Notes: generated by a model not told the origin, from the letters alone. Positions 35,811-44,662 are shown, numbered from the stretch's first letter. The stretch: 64,000 nt of DNA from Verrucomicrobium spinosum DSM 4136 = JCM 18804 (GCF_000172155.1 NZ_ABIZ01000001.1:5861105-5925104), one strand, 5' to 3'. Translations and numbers: made by a program.

Positions 35811-37292
35811 ATGATTCCCGACACAGACGCAGCATTGGTGATCGCGGGTCACGGTTCAACCCTGAACCCGGACTCCAGTGCGCCCACGCACCAACACGCC
35901 GATGAAATCCGCCGTCGTGGAATTTTTGCGGAGGTAGGCTGCGCCTTTTGGAAAGAAGAGCCCTCCATGCGGGAGGTGTTCTACCAGACCACGAAGCCGC
36001 TGGTTTACGTGGTGCCCAACTTCATCAGCGAAGGGTATTTCTGCCAGGAGGTGCTACCTCGTGAACTCCGGCTGACCGGCCCGGTAACGGTCCGTGAAGG
36101 CGTCACCTATGCCTACTGTGACCCCGTCGGGATTCACCCTTCCATGACCCGTCTGCTGCTGGCCCGCGCCGAGGAGGTGGCTCCCGGCGTGCCGCGCGAT
36201 CAGACCTGCCTCATCATTGTCGGCCACGGCACCAGCCTGAACGAGAACTCCCGCAAGGCGATCGAAGATCAGGTGAAACTCATCCGCGATGGTGGCTATG
36301 GTTTCGCCGAGGTGTTGGATGCCTACATGGAGGAGGAGCCTCTCGTCGCCAAATGGCACGAACTCAGCACCGCCCCTCATGTGGTGGTCGTGCCATTCTT
36401 TATTGCCGACGGCCTGCATAGCTATCAGGACATTCCGGTGCTGCTGGGCATGGAGAGCGAGCCCACCGCCGCCCTCAGTCAGAGCGAGGTCTTTCGCCAC
36501 AATCCCCACGCCCTCCACGGCCGCAGCCTGTACTACAGCAGCGCCATCGGAACGGAGGCCCTCATGGCCGAGGTGATTCTGGATCAAGTAAAGGATTTCA
36601 AAGCCAAGCATGGCTCGACCTTGGAGGCAGCATCGGGCAGGAGCAGCCCCCCTCCAGCGCTCCCACGCGTGCCCTTCAAGATAGGCCAAGTCTCCGTGTC
36701 CCCCGCAGAAGAAGGAACAGGCTGGATCCTCAGTCATGTCGATGACCTGGGAGCTGTGGACCTCAAGATTCACACTAACCCGATCGAAGCCCGTACTCTG
36801 AGCATCTATGATGATGCGGGGCAGTTCCGCCCTCTCAAGACAGCCCCCACCTTGCGCCACGGCTGGAAGCTTGTGCTTGAGGATGACGCCACCCTCCGGC
36901 TGGCGCTGGATTTCCTCTACCCTGCTGCGCTCGGCCTCTCCCGGCACCACGCAGCAGGCACCCTGGAGCCCGTGTCATTGCGCCAGACATTGGGACGCCA
37001 GACGGGGATGTATCGCTTTTCCAACAAGATCACCGACGAGCAGGCCCAGGAAATGGTTGCTTGCCATTGTGACGCAGAAACCAAGTGCATCCGACGCATC
37101 ACCTGGCAGCTCAATCTGGAACAGCCGCTGACACTCATCGAGGGCAACAAGCGGCCCGACACCGTGCCGGCGGGCGAGATCCCCTTGCTCTGCGTGGAGG
37201 CCTGCACCCACATTGTTTCCGCGGCCCGAGAGATCGCACGTGGCGGCAGCGTGGCCGGGGCCCATGCACATGGGCACAACCACAGTCATTGA
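35811..37292 (+). CDS. CbiX/DR2241-type chelatase with C-terminal Fe-S and His-rich tail
   Basis: A 493-residue protein. Two CbiX-type chelatase halves come first, with metal-binding His in VIAGHGST (His14) and IIVGHGTSLNENS (about 137), and VPNFISEGYF and VPFFIADGLHSY at equivalent places. Such enzymes insert Fe or Co into sirohydrochlorin. The C-terminal half resembles the extension of Deinococcus DR2241: CHCDAETKC and CVEAC (about 416-463) give four cysteines suited to a [4Fe-4S] cluster. The protein ends in an alternating His tail (HAHGHNHSH). By genome content it is the likely ferrochelatase for the siroheme of the nitrite reductase at 3989, although cobalamin synthesis is an alternative. 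No other tetrapyrrole gene lies nearby. Confidence 0.88.
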   Translation: MIPDTDAALVIAGHGSTLNPDSSAPTHQHADEIRRRGIFAEVGCAFWKEEPSMREVFYQTTKPLVYVVPNFISEGYFCQEVLPRELRLTGPVTVREGVTYAYCDPVGIHPSMTRLLLARAEEVAPGVPRDQTCLIIVGHGTSLNENSRKAIEDQVKLIRDGGYGFAEVLDAYMEEEPLVAKWHELSTAPHVVVVPFFIADGLHSYQDIPVLLGMESEPTAALSQSEVFRHNPHALHGRSLYYSSAIGTEALMAEVILDQVKDFKAKHGSTLEAASGRSSPPPALPRVPFKIGQVSVSPAEEGTGWILSHVDDLGAVDLKIHTNPIEARTLSIYDDAGQFRPLKTAPTLRHGWKLVLEDDATLRLALDFLYPAALGLSRHHAAGTLEPVSLRQTLGRQTGMYRFSNKITDEQAQEMVACHCDAETKCIRRITWQLNLEQPLTLIEGNKRPDTVPAGEIPLLCVEACTHIVSAAREIARGGSVAGAHAHGHNHSH

Positions 37293-37445
37293 GGACGCGA
37301 CTTTGCTGTGGAGCCGTGAATTCGGCTTAGAGTCATGCCACCAAACAAGCACGGGTTCGACAAAAAACATTCTGGGTGTGATGTTGCTTCACCCCGCCGG
37401 GACTACTAGGCTTAATGTTTGCCTGATCATTGACCGGCCTCTGCC

Positions 37446-37958
37446 ATGCCTGAACATCCCGCCCATCTCGATATGGAGCCGTTTCCCTTGCTGAAGTGGG
37501 ACAGCGACTGCTGGACCGGCGGGGAAGTCGATCTCGTTTCAGGCTGTGCGGGTCTCACCATTTTCCCTCCGGAAGATTTGCCTTCGCTCATGCCGACTGA
37601 GGCCCAGCGAGCCACCATGGCCTATCACTTGGAACATGGAGACGTGATACAGTCGGCGGTGCTTGCCGCGCTATGGCCTCACTACAAGTCCTTGAGGCCA
37701 CGATATGCTTCGTTCCTCGGTCATGAAGCAGACAAACTCATGCCTGCCGTTCATGCTCCTTCAGACTTGCTCGCCCTCGTTGACCTTCGACAGGTGTATC
37801 TGCATCCGTGGACCAAGGAAGGCGCAAGCTTTGTGGGTTTCCTCTTTGGCTGCACTTGGGATCAAGAGCACGGTCTGGGAGTGATCTTGGCAGGTGATCG
37901 CGTCATCGAGATCGGCGGTGCCGACATCTCCTTCTGCTTCCAGCCTCCCCCACCATGA
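37446..37958 (+). CDS. DUF6985-like protein (resembles immunity-type domains)
   Basis: A 170-residue soluble protein. It has a W-x-G pattern near the start (DCWTGGEVDL), TEAQRATMAYHLEHGDVIQSAVLAALWPHY in the middle, and ends with FLFGCTWDQEHGLGVILAGDRVIEIGGADISF. The last block, WDxEHGLGV followed by G-x-A-D, is characteristic of DUF6985-like domains, several of which occur beside toxin or repeat proteins. No toxin is visible here. The next gene starts within its stop codon (ATGA), so the two are translated together. The family assignment is from memory of the pattern and is not certain. Confidence 0.65.
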   Translation: MPEHPAHLDMEPFPLLKWDSDCWTGGEVDLVSGCAGLTIFPPEDLPSLMPTEAQRATMAYHLEHGDVIQSAVLAALWPHYKSLRPRYASFLGHEADKLMPAVHAPSDLLALVDLRQVYLHPWTKEGASFVGFLFGCTWDQEHGLGVILAGDRVIEIGGADISFCFQPPPP

Positions 37959-38341
37959 TCCGGCGCGGCAGAACCTTGCTGGCGCAGAAGCGCCGCCTGC
38001 AGCAGATGCAGCAGGCCGCCCGCGAGTATTTTCAGAAGCACTACCCTGCGGATCCCATTGTTTGGGTGGTGCTGGTGGAGGAACTCCCCATGGGCTCGGT
38101 CGTGGCTGTCGCCTACGGCTCTGATCAAATCCCGCCGCCTTGTCGATTTTTCAGAGTCGGCTCCAGCGGCCTTTCCATCACCCCGATGAGTCCTGGCTAT
38201 TTGCCCTCTTCGTGGGAATCCGCCGTTGGTCCAGGTCAGCCTCCTCCACAGGGGGAGAGAGACCTTTTCAAGATCGGATATACCTACGGATTGACGCCCA
38301 AACCAGACGATCAGAGCTCCCAGCGCAAAACGGCGCTGTGA
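37955..38341 (+). CDS. Small protein coupled to the DUF6985-like gene, unknown
   Basis: A 128-residue protein without signal peptide or membrane helix. A basic, helical N-terminus (RRGRTLLAQKRRLQQMQQAAREYFQ) is followed by a beta-like core (WVVLVEELPMGSVVAVAYG) and a Pro-rich C-terminal half. I do not recognise it. The start codon overlaps the previous stop as ATGA, so both products are probably made in similar amounts and may act together. A 314-base gap follows before smc. Confidence 0.65.
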   Translation: MIRRGRTLLAQKRRLQQMQQAAREYFQKHYPADPIVWVVLVEELPMGSVVAVAYGSDQIPPPCRFFRVGSSGLSITPMSPGYLPSSWESAVGPGQPPPQGERDLFKIGYTYGLTPKPDDQSSQRKTAL

Positions 38342-38655
38342 ACAACCCTGTCGGGATAAATGTGAATAACCCGGCTGTTGCGACGGAGGCGTTTCCCCTC
38401 TTTCCCCATTCCATCGGGACCGCAGCGTTTCGGACCAGTTTTCAAGCACTATTAAGCGTTTTTCGGGGTGAAAAATTCCCGCAAGACAGGGCTACATCTT
38501 GTGCTATATACGAAAGCGCACCCCTACAGCTTGTGCAATCACATCTTTCTTGCCCTTTTTGTCACCTGAGATTTAAGTTCCCCAAGTGATCTCTTGCCGC
38601 TTCCATCCGGCACCCGTTCACCGCTCAATTTCAACGCTCTGCTCCCGCTTCCGTC
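38342..38655. other. Non-coding region upstream of smc
   Basis: Contains no supported gene. It is richer in AT than its surroundings, especially 38430-38590, and must hold the smc promoter. TATATA occurs at 38505-38510, but no convincing -35 box stands 16-18 bases before it. No terminator for the preceding gene pair was found. Confidence 0.5.
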
Positions 38656-41600
38656 ATGTATCTCAAGTCCCTCGAAATCCACGGCTTCAAGTCATTTGCT
38701 GACAAGACGTTGTTTGAGTTCCACACGGGCGTCACCGGCATTGTAGGCCCCAATGGATGCGGCAAGTCAAACGTGGTGGACGCGATCCGCTGGGTGCTGG
38801 GGGAAACTTCCGCCAAGGCTCTCCGTGGCGCGGAAATGGCGGACGTTATCTTTAACGGGACGGACAAGCGCAAACCCGTGGGCATGGCGGAGGTCATCCT
38901 GACCCTGGCCGACTGTGAACAGGGCCTGGGTGTGGACTACAATGAGGTCGCCATGTGCCGCCGCGTCTTCCGTGACGGCCGCTCCGAATACCGCATCAAC
39001 GGCACCATCTGCCGCTTGAAGGACTTCCAGGAACTGCTGGCAGGGACGGGCATCGGCCGGTCAGCCTACTCCGTGATGGAACAGGGCAAGATCGACATGC
39101 TCATCAGCGCCAAGCCGGAAGACCGACGCTCTGTCTTCGAAGAAGCCGCAGGCATCACCAAGTTCAAAGGCCAGAAAAAGGAAGCCCTCCGCAAGCTGGA
39201 GTACACGGAGGCCAACCTCCTCCGCGTGGCGGACATCATCGCGGAAGTGAAGCGCCAGATGGGCACTCTGCACCGCCAGGCCCAGAAGGCCAAGCGCTAC
39301 CAAGTGGTGCACAAGGATCTGCGCATCCTGGACCTGCACCTTGGGCACAAGCATTTCACAGAATACACCGCGGAGAAGACCGAGTCGGAGAACCAGATCA
39401 TCTCCCTGATGACGGAGCTCAACGACCTGCATCAGCGCGTCCATGCGAAGGAACAGGAAGTCACTGAGACTCGTGAGATCTACCATCAGGTGGAGTCCAC
39501 CATCAACGGCCTGCGACAGCAATCCCAGGAGTTCCGCTCCAAGATTCAGGGTGCCGAGAGCAAGATCGAGTTCAATCGTGAGCGTGTGGAGGAGTTGGAG
39601 GGCCGCATCCGGCGCAATGAGGAGGATGCCACCAACAACCGGGACATGGTGGATCGGCAGCAGCGCGAACTGGCCGCCGCAGATGAACAGTTCTCCTCCA
39701 TCCGCAATGCAATCGAGAGCCGCCAGTACGCCCTAGAGGAGCACCAGATCACGCACAATGCGATCATCCCCGAGCGCCAGAAACTGGAGATGGAGCGCCG
39801 CACCCTGCGAGAAACCTTCCGCCGGCTGGAAGGCGAGGCCGCCACGGCCGATGCCAAAGCGCAGAGCCTGACCAACCAGATGGCCACAGACCGTCAGCGG
39901 CACGAAGCCCTGGCGCATGACAAGCAATCCGCGGTGCAGGCCCGCGAGGCCAGCCAGGTGGAGTTTGATCATCTCCAGCGTCAGATTGAGGAGCTGGAAA
40001 CCGTCCGTGCTGAACTGGAGCACAAGCTCAAGGAGCTGACCAACACCATCCAGGAACAGCGCCGCCAGCGTGACGCCGCCTCAGAGGAGCTTAATAACCT
40101 CCAACGCCAGCTCACCCAGCGTCGTTCACGCCTGGAGGTGCTGCAGCAGATCCTGGAAAAAGGCGAAGGCCTGGAACTGGGCACACAAAACATTCTGAAG
40201 GGCCTGGACGATCCCGACCGCATCAAGGGCGGCATCCGTGGTCTCGTGGCCTCAGCCATTGAGGTGGAGCCCCAGTTCATCTCCGCCATCGAAGCGGCCC
40301 TTCGCGATCATCTTCAAGCCATTGTGCTCAACCACACCTCCCTGGCGGATGAAGTGCTGCAAAAGCTCACCGACCAGCGCCTCGGGAAAGCGGCGGTGAT
40401 TCCGCAGGATCTGATGTTGCGCAACGGCGGCACGGAACGCCAGTTCATGCCCAATGGCGGTGTCGCCTGGGCGCTGGACAAGGTGAAGTCTCAGCCGCAT
40501 GTGCAGCCTCTGGTGGAACATGTGCTGCGAAATGTCCTGATCGTGGACGACCTGCAGACGGCCATGCGGCTGAAGCGCGATCACCCAGATCTTGCGTTTG
40601 TCACCCTGAAGGGAGAGGTCCTGACCGAGCATGGCGTGCTTCACGGTGGTGCAGGCAAAGAAGAGGCCGCCTCCACCCTGCGACGCGAAACCGAACTGCG
40701 GGAACTGCGGGTGCAAGTCGAGGCGCTCGACATCCAGGTCGTGGAGAAGGAGATGCTCATCGAGGACCTCCGCATGGCCTTGGAAGAGCAGCAGCGTGAG
40801 GAGGCCAACGCCCGTGATGCCTCCCAGATGAACCGCGAGGCCCTGAGCCAGTATCAGGGCAAAGTGAGCGTCGTTCAGCGGACCCTTCAGCAGGCGACCG
40901 CCAAACTCGACTCCCTCGAGTGGGAGCAGGGGCAAATCGCCCAACGCCTTTCTGCCGCTGAGGCCCAGATCCAGCAGCATCGCGAGGCCAACCAGGTTGC
41001 CCTCTACGAGATCGAGGAAACTCAGGAGCGGGAACGCGCCCTGGAGACCCAGATTGAATCCGTGATCCGCCGCGAGGTGGAGTCCACGGAGCGCCTGAAC
41101 GAACTCAAGACGGCCCTGGCCCTGGAACAAAATGCCCTCCAGAACGTGGAGCGTCAAAAGGCCCCGCTCGCCAGCCGTCTGGAGGAGCTTGAGTCCAGCA
41201 TCAGCCGCTATGAAAACGAATGCTTCATCTGGAGGCAGCGCATTGATTCCGCCGTCGGAGAGAATCGCCGCCTCGTGGAGGAGACGGAAGAAGCCCGCCG
41301 CTTGCTGACCAATGTTGACAATGAAGGCCGGGAATCTGTGGAGCGGCGCAACGCCGCTTTCGAGAGGGTGACCGCACTGGAGACGGAACTCAACACCATC
41401 CGCTCCCGCCACGGTGAGCTCAACGACCACCGCAGCCGCGCCGAGGTCCAGCAGACCCGCGTGGAGATGAAGCTGGAGAACCTGATCAAACACGTACAGG
41501 AGCGTTATCAGGTCAGTCTCGATGCCTTCGAGCCAGATCCTCACTCCCTGCTGCTTTCCATCTCCGAACAGAAGAAGTCCTTCGACCGCACCAGCAAGCG

Positions 41601-42642
41601 CCGGGCCACCCTGTCGTCCCGCAGCGACAGCACCGCCGACGATGATTCCGCTTCTGAGAGCGAGGGGTCTTCCACCGCAGAAGCCAGCTCCTCCTCTGAC
41701 GCTGAGATGGAGGGCAATCCCCTCTTCGACGCCGCTGCACTGGAGCGGGGACCGGATTGGGATCTGGTTCAGGAAATCGTCAATGACCTGCGCCAGCGTC
41801 TGGAAGGCATGGGCCCGGTAAACCTGGACGCCATCCAGGAGTTCGAGGAACTCGAACAACGCCACACCTTCCTCGAGACCCAGCACGGCGACCTTGTGAA
41901 GAGCAAGGAGGAACTGCTCCAGGTGATCGCAAAGATCAACGACACTACGCAGACCATGTTCACCGAGACCTTCATCCAGGTCCGGAACAACTTCCGTGAG
42001 AATTTCAAGGAACTCTTCGGCGCAGGCGGCCAGGCCGACCTCATGCTGCAAGACGAGAATGATCCTCTGGAGTGCGGCATCGAGATCATCGCCAAGCCCC
42101 CCGGCAAGAAGCTACAGAGCATCAGCCTGCTTTCCGGTGGTGAGCGTTCCATGACCGCCGTGGCCCTGCTGTTCTCCATCTTCATGGTCCGCCCCAGCCC
42201 CTTCTGCGTGCTGGACGAACTCGACGCGCCGCTGGACGAGTCCAACATCAAGCGCTTCCTCGCCATGCTGGACAAGTTCATCAACGCCAGCCAGTTCATC
42301 ATCGTGACGCACAACAAGCGCACCATGTCCAAAGCGGACGTGATCTACGGGGTGACCATGCAGGAGTTCGGCGTGAGCAAGCCAGTGGGCGTGCGCATGA
42401 CCAACGAGAAGGTGTCGCTGGAAGACAACGCCCCGACTGTGGCCGAGACCGTCCGCGGCGGTGCGGCCCATGCTATGGGCCTGACCCCGCCTTCCGCCCT
42501 GCCGAAGAAAACCCGCAGCAAAAAGGGCGCAGCCGCCGAAACCGCCGAGTCAACCGAGGCAGCTCCTACAGCCGAAGATGCTCCAGAGCCAGCACCCGAG
42601 GCCGCAGCAGAAGTTCCGGCCGAAGAGGTCCCGGTGATGTAG
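38656..42642 (+). CDS. smc: Chromosome partition protein SMC
   Basis: A 1328-residue structural-maintenance-of-chromosomes ATPase that dimerises, loads on DNA and drives chromosome organisation. Walker A is VGPNGCGKSNVVDAIRW (about 30-46). Two long coiled coils (about 170-500 and 680-1000) flank a hinge (about 520-665, with GGIRGLVASAIEVEPQ). The signature LSGGERSMTAVALL (about 1158) and Walker B CVLDELDAPLDESN close the head. It is longer than the usual 1150-1200 residues: an acidic Ser-rich insert sits near 990-1030 (DSTADDDSASESEGSS) and the C-terminus carries an Ala/Pro/Glu-rich tail of about 60 residues. A strong terminator follows. ScpA and ScpB are not in the window. Confidence 0.97.
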   Translation: MYLKSLEIHGFKSFADKTLFEFHTGVTGIVGPNGCGKSNVVDAIRWVLGETSAKALRGAEMADVIFNGTDKRKPVGMAEVILTLADCEQGLGVDYNEVAMCRRVFRDGRSEYRINGTICRLKDFQELLAGTGIGRSAYSVMEQGKIDMLISAKPEDRRSVFEEAAGITKFKGQKKEALRKLEYTEANLLRVADIIAEVKRQMGTLHRQAQKAKRYQVVHKDLRILDLHLGHKHFTEYTAEKTESENQIISLMTELNDLHQRVHAKEQEVTETREIYHQVESTINGLRQQSQEFRSKIQGAESKIEFNRERVEELEGRIRRNEEDATNNRDMVDRQQRELAAADEQFSSIRNAIESRQYALEEHQITHNAIIPERQKLEMERRTLRETFRRLEGEAATADAKAQSLTNQMATDRQRHEALAHDKQSAVQAREASQVEFDHLQRQIEELETVRAELEHKLKELTNTIQEQRRQRDAASEELNNLQRQLTQRRSRLEVLQQILEKGEGLELGTQNILKGLDDPDRIKGGIRGLVASAIEVEPQFISAIEAALRDHLQAIVLNHTSLADEVLQKLTDQRLGKAAVIPQDLMLRNGGTERQFMPNGGVAWALDKVKSQPHVQPLVEHVLRNVLIVDDLQTAMRLKRDHPDLAFVTLKGEVLTEHGVLHGGAGKEEAASTLRRETELRELRVQVEALDIQVVEKEMLIEDLRMALEEQQREEANARDASQMNREALSQYQGKVSVVQRTLQQATAKLDSLEWEQGQIAQRLSAAEAQIQQHREANQVALYEIEETQERERALETQIESVIRREVESTERLNELKTALALEQNALQNVERQKAPLASRLEELESSISRYENECFIWRQRIDSAVGENRRLVEETEEARRLLTNVDNEGRESVERRNAAFERVTALETELNTIRSRHGELNDHRSRAEVQQTRVEMKLENLIKHVQERYQVSLDAFEPDPHSLLLSISEQKKSFDRTSKRRATLSSRSDSTADDDSASESEGSSTAEASSSSDAEMEGNPLFDAAALERGPDWDLVQEIVNDLRQRLEGMGPVNLDAIQEFEELEQRHTFLETQHGDLVKSKEELLQVIAKINDTTQTMFTETFIQVRNNFRENFKELFGAGGQADLMLQDENDPLECGIEIIAKPPGKKLQSISLLSGGERSMTAVALLFSIFMVRPSPFCVLDELDAPLDESNIKRFLAMLDKFINASQFIIVTHNKRTMSKADVIYGVTMQEFGVSKPVGVRMTNEKVSLEDNAPTVAETVRGGAAHAMGLTPPSALPKKTRSKKGAAAETAESTEAAPTAEDAPEPAPEAAAEVPAEEVPVM

Positions 42643-42675
42643 CGCCAGACTCACGGACAACTCCGTCATTCAACA

Positions 42676-42706
42676 CCGCTGCCAGAACCCCTGGCAGCGG
42701 TTTTTT
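42676..42706 (+). terminator. Rho-independent terminator of smc
   Basis: A perfect 10-bp stem CCGCTGCCAG / CTGGCAGCGG with a 5-base loop is followed by six T. It ends 70 bases before the palindrome that borders the IS110 insertion. Confidence 0.93.
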
Positions 42707-42763
42707 GTTGTTCCGCCCTCAACTCTTCAGTCCCTCGCAATATTCCACCGTCCCAACGACCCC

Positions 42764-42778
42764 GAACCCGGAGGGTTC
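42764..42778. repeat. Palindrome with GGA triloop, left of the IS110 gene
   Basis: GAACCC-GGA-GGGTTC. The same palindrome in inverted context occurs at 44629. A related triloop hairpin with other arms (CTACCGC-GGA-GCGGTAG) is found at 44459 and 44546. Confidence 0.8.
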
Positions 42779-42864
42779 ACCATGAGTAGACGCCATGATG
42801 GCGGGATCAGCAAACATCAGGCAACATGCCTGGTGCCACGAGAAAGGCACTGACCCACACCATC

Positions 42865-44079
42865 ATGACCACCTATACTTTGCACACCCCCATCCCTTGT
42901 CACGCAGCGATCTGCAAGGCCCTCAACCTTGCTGGCCAGGAACGCCGTGTCACCCTGGGCCTGGATCTGGAGCTAAACACGCCCGCAGGTTCCCTGGTCG
43001 TCGCCGGAGGCCAGCCGCTCAATCTGGGCAAGCACCCTCGCAGCCTCTGGGTCGAACTGGTTGGCTGGCTCGTCAATCAAGGCTGTGAAGTCCACTGCGT
43101 CCAGGAGGCTTGTGGCTTTGGCTGGGAGTTTCACCGCGAGTTGGAAGGTGCTGGAGCTCATAGTGTGGTGGTTGCTCCCCAGGAACTCAGCGGCAAACGC
43201 AAGACCGACAAGCGTGACGCCCGCATGCTGGCCACCCTGCTCTGGGACTACGTGAGCCGGGGCAACCGAGCCTGCCTGCGCCCGGTCAGGGTCCCCACGG
43301 TGGAGAAGCAGCAGCAACGAGGGAGTCACCGCCGCCGAGAGCAGGTGATCAAGCTGCGTGGTCAGATTGCATCCCAGGGACGCAGCTTGCTATGGGACCA
43401 TGGCTGGTTGAGGGATCTCGACAGCTGGTGGGCACCCAAGAACTGGGAGCAGCTCAGAGCCGATCTGCTCGCCGCCGGCCGCACGTGGCTGGTGGACATG
43501 ATCGAGCCCATGCAGAGAATGTGCCTGCAATTAAATGGTTATAGCGAGGAGCTCAAAAAGAAGGCCATCAGCGAAGTCAAACCTCCGAAGACTGCCATCA
43601 AGAAGTCCGAACCAGGCTTGATCTTGAATGCAGCCGAGCCTCCCAGAGCGTCGGAGGAGGCCCCAGCAGCCCAGGTTCGGCCCAAAGGACTCGGCGAACT
43701 CAGCTATGCGATCATCGCCGCAGAGGTGGGTGACTGGAACCGGTTCAAGAACCGGGGACAGCCCGGCTCGTTCATCGGCTGCTGCCCCAGTGAGTACAGT
43801 AGCGGGGAAAAGCAAAAGCTTGGGCAGATTGACCGGATGGGCAGCTCGCGGATCCGCACGACGCTGGTGGAAGCGGCGTGGAGGATCTGCAGGCTCAATC
43901 CGAACTGGAGGGGGGTGAGGAAATATCCTGAGGAACTGGGGCCGCAAGGCACGGTCCGTGGAGCCAGGAAGCGCAAGGCCATCGTGGCCTGTGCCCGGAT
44001 GCTCATGGTTGATCTTTGGAGATTGCACATGGGGACGGCAACGTTGGAAGGCCTGGGCTTGGAGCCAGCCACCACCTAA
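42865..44079 (+). CDS. IS110-family transposase (DEDD recombinase)
   Basis: A 404-residue transposase. The N-terminal RuvC-like domain shows the acidic residues in LGLDLE, CVQEACGFGWEF and KTDKRDARMLA. The C-terminal Transposase_20-type domain shows LSYAIIAAEVGDWNRF, GSFIGCCPSEYSSGEK and GQIDRMGSSRIRTTLVEAAW, with the serine-containing region expected of this family. The reading frame is complete, so the element may be active. ATG 42865 begins the conserved part; an in-frame ATG at 42826 is the alternative. The longer non-coding stretch lies downstream of the gene. In the IS1111 group of this family that side can encode the bridge RNA. Confidence 0.92.
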   Translation: MTTYTLHTPIPCHAAICKALNLAGQERRVTLGLDLELNTPAGSLVVAGGQPLNLGKHPRSLWVELVGWLVNQGCEVHCVQEACGFGWEFHRELEGAGAHSVVVAPQELSGKRKTDKRDARMLATLLWDYVSRGNRACLRPVRVPTVEKQQQRGSHRRREQVIKLRGQIASQGRSLLWDHGWLRDLDSWWAPKNWEQLRADLLAAGRTWLVDMIEPMQRMCLQLNGYSEELKKKAISEVKPPKTAIKKSEPGLILNAAEPPRASEEAPAAQVRPKGLGELSYAIIAAEVGDWNRFKNRGQPGSFIGCCPSEYSSGEKQKLGQIDRMGSSRIRTTLVEAAWRICRLNPNWRGVRKYPEELGPQGTVRGARKRKAIVACARMLMVDLWRLHMGTATLEGLGLEPATT

Positions 44080-44404
44080 GACACCCCCTGTTGAAACACT
44101 TTCAGTCGGAGAATCTGATCGACCCATGGCTTGGCCGCCGCAAGGCTTAGCCCGCAGCAGTAGAATGATCGATTCCTGACTGATCCTTGTAGCCCGCAAG
44201 GGCGCGATGCACGGCCCTGAGGGCCTGTGCGGATAGGAGCATGAGAGCAGGAGTAAAGCTGCTCAACAGCGCGTGTCATAGACCGGGCTGCATCAAGGAT
44301 CAGACGACAGAAAGAATCACGACGAACCCTCCACCCTCAAAGAGCAGCAACGCCGAAGAAAACCGCAAGTCACCTCACAAACCAATTGACCCGCCTCATA
44401 GGAG
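44080..44404. other. Non-coding region behind the IS110 transposase
   Basis: No gene is supported here. Hairpin-forming motifs are dense: GCCC-GCAA-GGGC near 44193, GGCCC-TGA-GGGCC near 44213, and an inverted pair CTGATCCTT (near 44180) and AAGGATCAG (near 44296) enclosing about 110 bases. This could be the structured end of the IS110 element, possibly containing its guide RNA, but no match to a known bridge RNA was tested. Confidence 0.4.
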
Positions 44405-44617
44405 CCATGGGTGAAGCGAGCGTAGCGAGTGCAACCCATGGAAAACAGGATGGAAAATCCTACCGCGGAGCGGTAGGCCCATCGTGCCGCGAACCCCTCA
44501 CGAAATCCCGCCATACCACCCACTCAGACTTTGGCCGCCATCGGCCTACCGCTCCGCGGTAGCAACACCTTGTTCACCTTCCATGGGTAGTCCTCGCTCC
44601 ACTCGGCCGACCCATGG
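44405..44617. repeat. Mirrored set of four hairpins
   Basis: In order: CCATGGGT...ACCCATGG (44405-44441), CCTACCGC-GGA-GCGGTAGG (44459-44477), CCTACCGC-TCC-GCGGTAG (44545-44562), CCATGGGT...ACCCATGG (44581-44617). The second half repeats the first in reverse order, so the whole block is a large interrupted inverted repeat built from small palindromes. The function is unknown. It borders the presumed right end of the IS110 insertion. Confidence 0.8.
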
Positions 44618-44628
44618 CTACGCATGGC

Positions 44629-44643
44629 GAACCCTCCGGGTTC
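44629..44643. repeat. Palindrome with TCC triloop, right of the IS110 gene
   Basis: GAACCC-TCC-GGGTTC, reverse complement of the palindrome at 42764-42778. The similarity extends a further 11 bases inward with two mismatches. Confidence 0.8.
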
Positions 44644-44662
44644 ATGAGATAACTCGCAAATT

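Larger units (their letters stand above)
42764..44643 (+). mobile_element. IS110-family insertion bordered by inverted palindromes (limits tentative)
   Basis: The transposase gene lies between two copies of a 26-base sequence in inverted orientation (42764-42789 and 44618-44643, 24 of 26 positions identical). Each contains the palindrome GAACCC-GGA-GGGTTC. About 75 bases separate the left copy from the transposase start and about 540 bases separate the transposase stop from the right copy. IS110 elements usually lack terminal inverted repeats and duplicate no target, and some members insert into palindromic repeats. The pair may therefore be part of the element or the remains of its target, and the true ends cannot be fixed here. 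Confidence 0.6.
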
